This document shows, in pieces, positions 26,644 through 34,918 of a DNA stretch of 64,000 nt. The notes under the pieces were generated by a model that saw only the letters and a program-made list of their open reading frames with translations, ran no database searches and was not told the DNA's origin. This DNA comes from Pseudobacteroides cellulosolvens ATCC 35603 = DSM 2933. Its GTDB lineage: Bacteria; Bacillota; Clostridia; Acetivibrionales; DSM-2933. The position numbers and the translations under genes are program-made. The stretch is taken from positions 6,336,001 to 6,400,000 of the forward strand of contig NZ_LGTC01000001.1 in NCBI RefSeq assembly GCF_001262605.1, written 5' to 3'. Within the stretch, counting starts at the first letter, position 1. Every line of letters starts with the position of its first letter.

Positions 26644-27504
26644 ATGTGGATTTTATTTGCATTTGGGTCAGCGGCATTTGCTGGCCTTACAGCTATTCTT
26701 GCAAAAGTCGGTATTAAAAATACAGACTCTAACGTGGCAACAGCACTAAGGACGGTTGTAGTTTTACTTTTTTCATGGCTTATGGTAGTTGTAGTAGGTT
26801 CCCAGGGATCTATTTTGGATATTAGCAGAAAGGCAGCATTGTTTTTAATATTATCGGGGCTTTCAACCGGGGCATCATGGATATGCTATTTTAAAGCACT
26901 ACAGATTGGGGATGTTAATAAGGTAACTCCAATTGATAAATCAAGTACAATTTTTACAATGCTTCTTGCATTTGTTTTTCTAAATGAAAAAATTACAGCT
27001 ATAAAAGTTCTAGCTATGGCATTGATAAGCATTGGTACCTACCTTATGATTCAAAAGAAAGAAATAAAAAATAATGATTCTAAAAGTAACTTATGGGTTA
27101 TATATGCCATTGCTTCAGCAATATTTGCCAGCTTGACATCCATACTTGGTAAAGTAGGTATTGAAGGTGTTGAATCAAATCTTGGTACAGCTATAAGAAC
27201 GATTGTAGTATTGATTATGGCATGGTTAATCGTTTTTGTTACAAAAAAACAGTACACAGTAAAAGATATTGATGCAAAGAGTTGGGCATTTCTCATTTTG
27301 TCCGGATTTGCTACTGGTGGTTCCTGGCTATGTTATTATAGAGCATTGCAAGAAGGTCCGGCAAGTGTCGTTGTTCCCATTGACAAATTGAGTATTTTGA
27401 TAACTATTATATTTTCTTATTTATTCCTAAAGGAAAAACTTGCGAAAAAGTCTATAACTGGTTTGATTTTGATTGTTGCAGGAACTATGGTATTATTGCT
27501 CTGA
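26644..27504 (+). CDS. EamA/DMT family transporter
   Basis: 286 residues with ten hydrophobic segments in two homologous halves, each carrying the same ALRTVVVLLFSWL / AIRTIVVLIMAWL and SGLSTGASWICYFKAL / SGFATGGSWLCYYRAL pattern, then PIDKSS / PIDKLS. ATG 26644 has AAGGGGA at good distance. Exporter of small metabolites in general; the ligand is not predictable. It is the last gene before a terminator shared with the opposite operon. Confidence 0.85.
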   Translation: MWILFAFGSAAFAGLTAILAKVGIKNTDSNVATALRTVVVLLFSWLMVVVVGSQGSILDISRKAALFLILSGLSTGASWICYFKALQIGDVNKVTPIDKSSTIFTMLLAFVFLNEKITAIKVLAMALISIGTYLMIQKKEIKNNDSKSNLWVIYAIASAIFASLTSILGKVGIEGVESNLGTAIRTIVVLIMAWLIVFVTKKQYTVKDIDAKSWAFLILSGFATGGSWLCYYRALQEGPASVVVPIDKLSILITIIFSYLFLKEKLAKKSITGLILIVAGTMVLLL

Positions 27505-27530
27505 TATAGAACTGTCAATACTTATTATTA

Positions 27531-27573
27531 AAAGACAGCCCATTAATTTGATTTGAGGGGCTGTCTTTCTTGT
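27531..27573 (+). terminator. Bidirectional terminator
   Basis: AAAGACAGCCC (27531-27541) pairs with GGGGCTGTCTTT (27557-27568), with T-rich and A-rich flanks. It separates the convergent EamA and GGGtGRT genes. Confidence 0.75.
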
Positions 27574-27610
27574 GAATAATCCTTACAAGTGTCGCAAACA
27601 AAAAACAAGT

Positions 27611-28618
27611 TTACTTCATTGCTTCTTCGACAGCAACTGCAACTGCAACAGTTGCACCTACCATGGGATTGTTGCCCATGCCTATAAGGCCCATCATTTC
27701 AACATGTGCTGGGACGGAAGAAGAACCTGCAAATTGTGCATCCCCATGCATCCTGCCCATTGAGTCAGTTAATCCGTAAGAGGCTGGTCCTGCAGCCATA
27801 TTGTCAGGGTGGAGTGTTCTGCCAGTTCCACCGCCCGAAGCAACAGAGAAATATTTCTTTCCATTTTCTCCAGCCCACTTTTTATAAGTACCTGCTACAA
27901 GATGCTGAAATCTGGTTGGGTTTGTTGAGTTACCGGTAATTGAAACATCAACGCTTTCTCTTATCATGATAGCAACACCTTCTAACACATCATTTGCACC
28001 ATACACTCTGACTTTTGCCTTTTCTCCAGTTGAAAAAGGCTTTGTTCTTACTACTTTTAGGTCACTTGCTGCAAAATCATAGTCGGTTTCAACGTACGTA
28101 AACCCATTTACTCTCGAAATAATATAAGCAGCATCCTTTCCAAGGCCATTTAGAATAACCTGAAGAGGCTCTTTTCTAACCTTATTTGCAGTTCTTGCAA
28201 TTCCTATAGCACCTTCAGCAGCAGCAAAGGATTCATGACCTGCAAGAAAACAGAAGCATTTAGTTTCTTCCTTTAATAACATTGCTCCAAGATTACCGTG
28301 TCCTATACCAACTTTTCTGGAGTCAGCAACTGAGCCGGGTATACAAAAAGATTGTAACCCAATACCAATGGCTTCCGCTGCTTCTGCTGCACTTTTTACT
28401 TCCCTCTTTAAAGCAATTGCACATCCAAGTGTATATGCCCAGACAGCATTTTCAAATGCAATAGGCTGTACTCCTTTAACAATTTTTTCAACATCAATAC
28501 ACTTTGAGGCACATATTTCTTTAACTTCTCCAAGGCCGTCAAATCCATACTCAGCTAAACAAGCGTTTATTTTATCTATTCTTCTTTCATAACCCTCAAA
28601 TCTTACCAATTGGATCAC
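27611..28618 (-). CDS. GGGtGRT protein
   Basis: 335 residues containing the eponymous GGGTGRT (ASGGGTGRTLHPDNMAAGP), followed by SYGLTDSMGRMHGDAQFAGS. The family is found in clostridia and other anaerobes, usually next to a NifU-like scaffold gene, as here; its biochemical role is unknown. It follows the scaffold gene after 12 bp and is the third gene of an operon that begins with a fluoride riboswitch and CLC-F. Confidence 0.88.
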   Translation of the reverse strand: MIQLVRFEGYERRIDKINACLAEYGFDGLGEVKEICASKCIDVEKIVKGVQPIAFENAVWAYTLGCAIALKREVKSAAEAAEAIGIGLQSFCIPGSVADSRKVGIGHGNLGAMLLKEETKCFCFLAGHESFAAAEGAIGIARTANKVRKEPLQVILNGLGKDAAYIISRVNGFTYVETDYDFAASDLKVVRTKPFSTGEKAKVRVYGANDVLEGVAIMIRESVDVSITGNSTNPTRFQHLVAGTYKKWAGENGKKYFSVASGGGTGRTLHPDNMAAGPASYGLTDSMGRMHGDAQFAGSSSVPAHVEMMGLIGMGNNPMVGATVAVAVAVEEAMK

Positions 28619-28630
28619 CTCTCTTCTTTA

Positions 28631-29323
28631 TTATTCATGTCTTGGATCTATAACTTTAACAGCTTCATCAAATCTGCCATACGTACCAATGTTCTTTTCA
28701 TATGCTTCTTTTGGATCTACACCTTTTTTGACAGCATCCATCATCTTGCCAAGGTGAACAAACCTGTAACCGATTACTTCATTGTTTTCATCCAAACCTA
28801 AATTCAGTACATAGCCTTCAGCCATTTCAAGGTATCTTACACCTTTTGACTTAGTCCCAAACATAGTTCCTATCTGTGATCTCAAGCCTTTGCCCAAATC
28901 TTCAAGTCCTGCACCAATTGGAAGCCCACCTTCAGAAAACGCAGATTGTGTTCTTCCATAAACAAGTTGCTTGAATATTTCTCTCATTGCAACGTTTATT
29001 GCATCGCAAACAAGGTCAGTATTTAATGCTTCGAGTATTGTTTTACCACTAAGTATTTCTGCAGCCATTGCAGCCGAATGCGTCATGCCGGAACATCCAA
29101 GAGTCTCAACAAGAGCCTCCTCTATTATACCGTTCTTTACATTCAATGTAAGCTTGCAGGCTCCTTGTTGTGGTGCACACCAGCCTATTCCATGTGATAA
29201 CCCTGAGATGTCTTTGATTTCTTTTGCTTTTACCCATTTTCCTTCTTCAGGAATTGGAGCCGGGCCATGATCCGGGCCTTTCGCAACGCAGAGCATCTGT
29301 TCAACCTCATGTGAATAATTCAT
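28631..29323 (-). CDS. NifU/IscU-like iron-sulfur scaffold protein
   Basis: 230 residues. The N-terminal two thirds is a NifU-N/IscU-like fold: GIGWCAPQQGACKLTL, ETLGCSGMTHSAAMAAEIL, and later a GYVLNLGLDENNEV strand region. The Cys residues in WCAPQQGAC and GCSGM are candidate cluster ligands. It sits 31 bp after CLC-F and 12 bp before GGGtGRT, so it is probably co-transcribed and, through read-through, fluoride-responsive. It may maintain iron-sulfur or other metalloenzymes that fluoride damages; that is inference. Confidence 0.85.
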   Translation of the reverse strand: MNYSHEVEQMLCVAKGPDHGPAPIPEEGKWVKAKEIKDISGLSHGIGWCAPQQGACKLTLNVKNGIIEEALVETLGCSGMTHSAAMAAEILSGKTILEALNTDLVCDAINVAMREIFKQLVYGRTQSAFSEGGLPIGAGLEDLGKGLRSQIGTMFGTKSKGVRYLEMAEGYVLNLGLDENNEVIGYRFVHLGKMMDAVKKGVDPKEAYEKNIGTYGRFDEAVKVIDPRHE

Positions 29324-29354
29324 TATTTTACCCCTTTCTATCTTATTGATATTA

Positions 29355-31361
29355 TTAATCTACAATTTCGGTAAGATCATTTTCTTCATCACTGACCATT
29401 TGATATTTAACCTCAACCTCTTTAAAAAATGAAATGTTTACAATTGTAATTATATCTTTTTTACCACAGGATGTACCTATATTTACTGTTATATTATGTA
29501 TGCCAGGTGATAAATCTCTATGAGCAGGCTCACCATTTTGAGCAGGTTGAGAATAAAAATGTCCATCTGGGTTATATGAATCATGATTTAATCTCACTGT
29601 ACCACCAGAAACACATATTACATATTTGTTTATTCCCATTTCACTTTCCAGCTCAAATGAAGAAAATCCCCACTTGAACTGACCAAACAGCTTTTTGGAT
29701 TGAAATTGATTATTTATTTCTTTGTTTTGTTTGGATAAATCTCTATCATATCCAGATTGATCAATATTGGTATAATTCACTTCAACGTTTGAAATAAGAT
29801 TGGAATTTGTCAGCAATACCTTATCAAGTCTATCATGTACTTTATGCACTTGAATCGCATAGATCTTATCATCATCCGGTAAAACCGAAACGTTTTGTTC
29901 CCCAATATTCGGCGGTGATGTCCAAGTTGCACTATCAGGATTAAACGAATTATGACTTAATACTAACCCTTTCATTTTTGACTTGATTACAAATAAATTC
30001 AAACCCGGTTTTACAGGTAATTCAATGCTGGATCTACCAAGACAGAATTGACCCGAAAGCTTTATATTTGTATTTATTATCCGATCTTTTTTCTTTTTTG
30101 CAATGCTTCCCAATGTCGAGTTGTCTGGTAAAGTAACAATGGAGTGCTTACTTTTTGCTATTTTCTGAGAACTATAAATTCCTGTATGCCCAGAAGAAAA
30201 ATAGCTAACTATACAATTTAAGAAAAGAAATTCAATTCCATTAGCTCCAAACAATTCAATTCCAAGAATAAAAGAAGCAAATGGAGTATTGGTTGCTCCA
30301 GCAAACACACCAATTAAACCTAATGCAGCAAGATGTGACGGTGATATGCTCATCAGAGTCCCTAAAAAGTTTCCAAGTGTCGATCCAATAACAAACAAAG
30401 GAGTTACTTCTCCTCCTTGAAATCCTGTTCCTAGTGTAATAGAGGTAAATATTGTCTTCCAAATAAACGCAAATGGTGAAACTTGACCTTCCATAGATTC
30501 CTTAATTAAGGGTAAGCTTAAACCAATATAATCTCTGGAACCAACTAAAAACACCAATAGAATTATTATTACACCTCCAATAAAACTTTTTAACATGGCA
30601 TTTTCAAAACTTGAAGAAAAAAGCTCTTTAAGTTTGTGAGTCAACTTGCTGAAAATTCTGCTAATCAAGCCAAAAGCTACTGCAGCCAAAATAATTTTTA
30701 TGATATTTGCCAGTGATGGACTTATAAAGCTCTGTATAACATAATGACTATGGCTAACACCTAAAAGTCCAGTTATAGCATTACCTATATAAGCCGCGGT
30801 AGCACAAGGAATTATAGATTCATAGCTCATGAATCCTAATGCTGCAACCTCAAGCCCAAATACTGTCCCGGCTAATGGGGTTCCAAAAACAGCAGCAAAT
30901 CCACTGCTAACACCACTCATTAAAATTATCCTGCTATCTTGTTTACTTAATTTTAATACTCGGCTAATCCAATCAGCTATACTGCCACCCATCTGAACAC
31001 CAGTACCTTCTCGCCCAGCAGATCCACCAAATAAATGTGTCAATACTGTTCCCAAAAATACCAAAGGTGCCATTCGGAGAGGTATTTTGACATTTTCATG
31101 GTTGATTTTTTCAAGAATTAAATTATTTCCTTTTGAAGATTGTTTTCCTAATTTAACATAAAGAAAACTCACAAAAACACCTGCTAACGGAAGAAAGAAA
31201 ATTAGCCAAGGATGCTGTAATCTATTCTCAGTAGCAACTTCAAGACTTTTGAGAAAAGCGGAATTAATTCCACCTACAAAAAGACCTACCAAGCATCCAA
31301 TAACTATGTACTTTGATGTGCTTTTTAAAGTCCTCAACATTTTAATACTTTGTGCTTTCAT
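29355..31361 (-). CDS. CLC-F fluoride/proton antiporter with duplicated C-terminal domain
   Basis: 668 residues from ATG 31361 (AAAGGAAC 7 bases upstream). Residues ~1-430 are a CLC transporter: KGNNLILEKI (selectivity region of the CLC-F type), GGSAGREGTGVQMGGS with the gating Glu, and GFQGGEVTPLF. Residues ~440-668 hold two ~95-residue related soluble repeats, each with GQF-x-x-G-x-SS-x-EL, then NPD and a conserved Pro-rich turn. No CBS domain is present. Preceded by fluoride riboswitch copy 2 and followed by the scaffold and GGGtGRT genes. It exports F- in exchange for protons. Intact version of the frameshifted transposon copy. Confidence 0.93.
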   Translation of the reverse strand: MKAQSIKMLRTLKSTSKYIVIGCLVGLFVGGINSAFLKSLEVATENRLQHPWLIFFLPLAGVFVSFLYVKLGKQSSKGNNLILEKINHENVKIPLRMAPLVFLGTVLTHLFGGSAGREGTGVQMGGSIADWISRVLKLSKQDSRIILMSGVSSGFAAVFGTPLAGTVFGLEVAALGFMSYESIIPCATAAYIGNAITGLLGVSHSHYVIQSFISPSLANIIKIILAAVAFGLISRIFSKLTHKLKELFSSSFENAMLKSFIGGVIIILLVFLVGSRDYIGLSLPLIKESMEGQVSPFAFIWKTIFTSITLGTGFQGGEVTPLFVIGSTLGNFLGTLMSISPSHLAALGLIGVFAGATNTPFASFILGIELFGANGIEFLFLNCIVSYFSSGHTGIYSSQKIAKSKHSIVTLPDNSTLGSIAKKKKDRIINTNIKLSGQFCLGRSSIELPVKPGLNLFVIKSKMKGLVLSHNSFNPDSATWTSPPNIGEQNVSVLPDDDKIYAIQVHKVHDRLDKVLLTNSNLISNVEVNYTNIDQSGYDRDLSKQNKEINNQFQSKKLFGQFKWGFSSFELESEMGINKYVICVSGGTVRLNHDSYNPDGHFYSQPAQNGEPAHRDLSPGIHNITVNIGTSCGKKDIITIVNISFFKEVEVKYQMVSDEENDLTEIVD

Positions 31362-31397
31362 AATCCAAGTTCCTTTCATTTTAAATTGCAAATAGAA

Positions 31398-31480
31398 ACT
31401 CCTACATAAAATACCTTTAGGTAAATTATGTAGGAGTCATTAGCATAATAGCAGTTAATGGCGAACTCCATCACCTATTT
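31398..31480 (-). promoter_or_regulatory. Fluoride riboswitch (crcB motif) with terminator platform, copy 2
   Basis: Minus strand: GGTGATGGAGTTCGCC (starting at 31475), AACTGC and CTAATGACTCCTAC. The 3' aptamer strand is again complementary to TTATGTAGGAGT, ending at 31398, followed by a T-rich tract. It differs from copy 1 at very few aptamer positions and controls the CLC-F operon. Confidence 0.95.
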
Positions 31481-31491
31481 AATTCGTTAAA

Positions 31492-31521
31492 ATTATATCA
31501 CACTCTATAATTAAAAGTAAA
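31492..31521 (-). promoter_or_regulatory. Promoter of the second riboswitch-CLC-F operon
   Basis: Minus strand TTTACT (31516-31521), 18-bp spacer, TGA-TATAAT (31492-31497). Same boxes as the transposon copy. Confidence 0.7.
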
Positions 31522-31906
31522 GCAAGTTATTAAGTATATTTTATAAATCTGCTAGCCCAGTGTTTTAAATAATTACAAGCACTTATTCATCCTTTTCGGG
31601 GGGATATGCAAAAACACCCAAATTCAAATTATATAAAGGTCACATATAAAACTGTTCTCCATTATCGTTTATCGGCTATAGGTGTAAAATTTTTACAACC
31701 CTATAGCCGTTTTCTACTCAACACTATCTTCAACATGAAAATATTTTTAAAAATTCTTTTAAAAAACAGTGAATAATTATTTAAATAATGACGATAATAA
31801 AAACAGTATCAATTGACACTATTTATATTGACTCCGAATAATATATAAGAGTATAATAGTAATATAGTTATAACTCTATATATACTAAGGAGCTGATATA
31901 TGATAA
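31522..31906. other. Intergenic region with strong hairpin
   Basis: No gene seen. CGGCTATAGG (31673-31682) pairs with CCTATAGCCG (31700-31709), enclosing a TGTAAAA/TTTTACA dyad and followed by TTTTCT: a plus-strand intrinsic terminator without an obvious gene before it. The last 100 bp is very A/T-rich and probably holds the promoter of the toxin-antitoxin operon; GGAGCTGATAT is its ribosome site. Confidence 0.55.
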
Positions 31907-32284
31907 ATGCAGAAATCTGAAATTGAAGTACGGGAATTTTTAACCAAAGTACATAACATTATAGAAGATTCCTATAATAACCTGAAAATATTAGATAGAA
32001 CACAGGGCGTTGACAAAACAAGAGAATTTAGGAACTTGTATAATATAAAGCATGACATGATTTGTGAACAAATACTAGCATTAGATGTTACAAACTATTC
32101 ATATACAGATTATGATGATAATCCAAAATGGAAATGTGAGGAAGTTTGGTTTTTTGGTCAAACTTTAAGTATTGAAGGTGTAAACAATCGAGATATTATT
32201 TACATAAAATTAAAACTACGAAATAATGTCATTTGTATGTCTTTTCACCCTCAAGAATTTAAGCTGAGATTTCCATATTTATAG
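31907..32284 (+). CDS. MqsR-like toxin (putative mRNA interferase)
   Basis: 125 residues. The central and C-terminal region matches the MqsR/RelE-like pattern: ICEQILALDVTNYSYTDYDD, KWKCEEVWFFGQTL, IIYIKLKLRNN and a final ICMSFHPQEF strand. MqsR toxins cleave mRNA; here the N-terminus is longer than in E. coli MqsR. ATG 31907 is used because the ATG at 31901 meets a stop after six codons. The next gene encodes a zinc-finger/HTH/Panacea antitoxin, which supports a toxin-antitoxin pair. Confidence 0.72.
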   Translation: MQKSEIEVREFLTKVHNIIEDSYNNLKILDRTQGVDKTREFRNLYNIKHDMICEQILALDVTNYSYTDYDDNPKWKCEEVWFFGQTLSIEGVNNRDIIYIKLKLRNNVICMSFHPQEFKLRFPYL

Positions 32285-32322
32285 ATAGATATATATAATA
32301 TGTTTTAAGGGGGATTTTTTAT

Positions 32323-33336
32323 ATGATGGAGGGATTAAAAAGAATGAAAGAATATTGTTATGAATGCGATAATGATGTTGACATAACAATAACTGAAAAA
32401 GAGATTTTTACTGAAATTAAAGGTATTAAGTTTTCTTATATGGGCGAAATTGCCTATTGCGAATGCTGCGGTAATGAAGTTTATATTTCATCAATTAGCG
32501 ATGAAAACATTGAAAAAGCAAATCAAAAATATAGAGAGATAACTGGAATAATTCAAACTCAAGAAATTCAAGAACTATTAGAAAAGTACGATATTGGTCA
32601 AAAACCGTTATCAAAGTTACTAGGTTGGGGTGAAACAACTATCGTAAGATATATTCAAGGCTTAATGCCTACTAAAGAATATAGCAATAGATTAAAGGAA
32701 TTGTTTAACCCTTTGAAAATGAAAGAGTTATTAGATAATAATAATAATGCTTTGACTAAAATTGCATTTAAAAAAACATCTGACAAAGTACAAGGTTATA
32801 TATCTAAAACAGGAGACAAAAAGCCTATTATAACAGCTAATTATTTTCTAAATAAAATGGATGTAGATGCAGGAGAATCTATTACACCATTGAAAATACA
32901 AAAACTTGTCTATTATGCACAAGCATGGCTGCTTGGTATATTTGGAAGGCCCTTATTTTGTGAAGATTTTCAGGCATGGCTTCATGGACCTGTTATTCCT
33001 GACATGTATATTCACTATAAAACACTTGGATACAAAAGCAATGATAGCTTACCAAAACCAAGTAGTGTTGATTGTTGCTTTAATGAAGAAGAAATTATGA
33101 CACTAGAAATGGTATGGAATGTTTATGGAAAATATGATGGAAAATATCTTGAAAAGCTAACTCATTCAGAAGTACCGTGGCAAATTGCATGGAGAAAGCG
33201 TGAAGAAGAAAATAAGGGTACTGAGATAATTACTAAAGAAAGTATAGAGGAATACTATAAAGAGTTAAAAAATAAAACTAATTTTGATTTTGGTTCAATA
33301 GAAAACCTTGAAAAATTATACTGTTCTCTCGCATGA
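32323..33336 (+). CDS. Antitoxin with MqsA-like zinc finger, HTH and Panacea (DUF4065) domain
   Basis: 337 residues. The N-terminus has two Cys pairs (YCYEC; YCECCG), as in MqsA/YgiT zinc-ribbon antitoxins. Residues ~75-135 are an HTH (ELLEKYDIGQKPLSKLLGWG, TTIVRYIQG). From ~165 there is a Panacea/DUF4065 domain: LNKMDVDAGESITPLKIQKL, VYYAQAWLLGIFG, FQAWLHGPVIPDMY, ILEKLTHSEVPW-type. Panacea domains are known neutralising modules paired with many unrelated toxins. It follows the MqsR-like gene by 38 bp and should bind the toxin and the operon promoter. A terminator follows. Confidence 0.85.
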   Translation: MMEGLKRMKEYCYECDNDVDITITEKEIFTEIKGIKFSYMGEIAYCECCGNEVYISSISDENIEKANQKYREITGIIQTQEIQELLEKYDIGQKPLSKLLGWGETTIVRYIQGLMPTKEYSNRLKELFNPLKMKELLDNNNNALTKIAFKKTSDKVQGYISKTGDKKPIITANYFLNKMDVDAGESITPLKIQKLVYYAQAWLLGIFGRPLFCEDFQAWLHGPVIPDMYIHYKTLGYKSNDSLPKPSSVDCCFNEEEIMTLEMVWNVYGKYDGKYLEKLTHSEVPWQIAWRKREEENKGTEIITKESIEEYYKELKNKTNFDFGSIENLEKLYCSLA

Positions 33337-33341
33337 AAAGC

Positions 33342-33378
33342 AAATTGCCTCTAATTCTATTAGAGGCAATTTTAAATT
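33342..33378 (+). terminator. Terminator of the toxin-antitoxin operon
   Basis: AAATTGCCTCTAA (33342-33354) pairs with TTAGAGGCAATTT (33360-33372) around a 5-base loop, followed by TAAATTT. Confidence 0.8.
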
Positions 33379-33404
33379 TCATACCGTTTATTGGAGGTTA
33401 AAAT

Positions 33405-33773
33405 ATGAGTAATCAAAGATTTGAGAAAGAAAGGATTTATACAGAAAAAAATTACAAATACATAGAAGATTCTTTAAAAAACATAGAAATGTTAATAGAT
33501 AATAGAGACAAAAAGGAAGTAATCCAAAGTAAATATAAGCAAATGAAGGAATGGTTAAAAATTGAATATAATAAAATATTAAAATACAAAAATAATGATG
33601 GGTATATCTCACAATGGTATGATCCACTTATAAGTGATATATATGTACAATCTTTTTCAATAGCAAATGTTAATTCACCTGTTGATAAAATTAAGCTTGC
33701 TATATATGATGCACTTGATTATTTTTCTTATTGGAATAATATGTTAATAGGCTATAAAAATGAAAGGATATAG
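33405..33773 (+). CDS. Hypothetical protein, 122 aa
   Basis: GGAGGTTAAA precedes the ATG. The protein is charged and helical, very Lys/Asn/Tyr-rich, without a signal or membrane segment: an N-terminal coiled region (ERIYTEKNYKYIEDSLKNIE) and a C-terminal VDKIKLAIYDALDYFSYWNN. I recognise no family. It runs straight into the next small gene (5 bp gap), so both form a small operon downstream of the toxin-antitoxin genes. Confidence 0.65.
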   Translation: MSNQRFEKERIYTEKNYKYIEDSLKNIEMLIDNRDKKEVIQSKYKQMKEWLKIEYNKILKYKNNDGYISQWYDPLISDIYVQSFSIANVNSPVDKIKLAIYDALDYFSYWNNMLIGYKNERI

Positions 33774-33778
33774 GAATT

Positions 33779-34081
33779 ATGAATGCTAAATTTGCACTAG
33801 ATCAACTAGAAAGTATAATAATAGGTTTTAAAAATAAAGAAAATGATGAAAGATTAAAATACTTTGGAACTCTTAATTTTATAACTGATAAATTACTAAA
33901 GTTATCTGAAAATCTTTCTTTTAAAAAAAATGTCGTTGGCGAAAACATAGTTAAACTACTTTGGAGCATAGAAGCTCTTTGTGGGTTAGATGATGGAAAT
34001 GGTAAAAGTGATTCTGAACATATAAGTTTGGCATTAGGAACAATATATACATTGAAAGTACATATTGATTGGGATAACTAA
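33779..34081 (+). CDS. Hypothetical protein, 100 aa
   Basis: Starts 5 bp after the preceding gene; the ribosome site (GAAAGGATATAGG) is inside that gene's end. Predicted soluble and helical, acidic C-terminus (SEHISLALGTIYTLKVHIDW). No family recognised. The close spacing suggests it works with the 122-aa protein, perhaps as a pair such as toxin/antitoxin or effector/immunity. Confidence 0.6.
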   Translation: MNAKFALDQLESIIIGFKNKENDERLKYFGTLNFITDKLLKLSENLSFKKNVVGENIVKLLWSIEALCGLDDGNGKSDSEHISLALGTIYTLKVHIDWDN

Positions 34082-34142
34082 GCCTATGAATAAAAACAAA
34101 ATATACTATAAAATAATATAATTTGAAAGGGGTTTTAATAAA

Positions 34143-34343
34143 GTGGGTAGAGTTAATATTGAGAAAGTAATTGACCACCTCAACAGTGATATAAGAAAAG
34201 CATTGAGGGATGCTGTAGAAGAAGTAACTGAATTAGAAAATTTTGATGAGTACGAATTATTTCGTACATTTAAAAGAAAAGTAAGATCTAAGTGTAATAC
34301 TTGGGAGAATGTGCCAGACAACTATATTGAAAAGGACTATTGA
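34143..34343 (+). CDS. Hypothetical small protein, 66 aa
   Basis: GTG start with GAAAGGGG 9 bases upstream. A basic-acidic helical protein: VIDHLNSDIRKALRDAVEEV, then a Cys (RSKCNTWENVP). It resembles small phage- or island-borne proteins, but I cannot place it. An ISL3-type fragment follows. Confidence 0.55.
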   Translation: MGRVNIEKVIDHLNSDIRKALRDAVEEVTELENFDEYELFRTFKRKVRSKCNTWENVPDNYIEKDY

Positions 34344-34492
34344 AACGTTTTTTTGGAACTGAATAATCTGGTCCGTTTTGAGCCACTTGTCCGGTCTAAG
34401 TGGGGTTCATCCGCAATTGTGGGTATTTGCCATTGATGAAAGCAACAAAATGATCTAAACTGTCGGCAAACAATATAAAGGCGGAGATTATT

Positions 34493-34762
34493 TTGGCATA
34501 TTCATTAGAGTTACAAAGGTACTATCCTGGAGAGATTGAAATAACAAGCAAAGATGAAACACCTGAGAAAATAGTAATAATGTTAAAGTCAAAAACCTTA
34601 AGCCAGAAGTGTCCTAAGTGTGGATGTAAATCTGAGCAGTATCACAGTACTTATACGAGAAAGATTTCAGATTTACCAATTCTGGGTAAGTCTGTGCTTC
34701 TTTTCGTTACTGCATATAAATATGACTGTAGCAATAACAGCTACCCTTTCATTAGGCATTAG
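34493..34762 (+). pseudogene. ISL3-family transposase, N-terminal fragment
   Basis: Starts at TTG 34493 with GGCGGAG upstream. It shows the ISL3 N-terminal zinc finger (LSQKCPKCGCKSEQYHSTYTR) followed by DLPILGKSVLLFVTAYKYDC, then stops after ~85 residues instead of ~400-450. The DDE domain is absent, so this is a remnant. The preceding GGTTCATCCGCAATTGTGGG may be an element end. Confidence 0.75.
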
Positions 34763-34918
34763 GCTTATGTGAGCGAAGGAATCCTTTCGTTTAATGTTAA
34801 ATTTTTGTCAAATTGTACCAATGAGAGCTGTTTTTGTATCTCTTTAGGAAACTTTTCTTTTTTACGTTATTACACTGAAATTTATGATAATATAAAACAA
34901 AAACTTAAGAGGTATAGT

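Noticed and set aside
27572..29270. Plus-strand frames across the GGGtGRT and scaffold genes
   Set aside because: Antisense to two recognised genes, no supporting start signals.
34769..34918. 50-residue extension of the stalk nuclease
   Set aside because: It would hide the signal peptide and covers a stalk-gene remnant; ATG 34919 has its own ribosome site.
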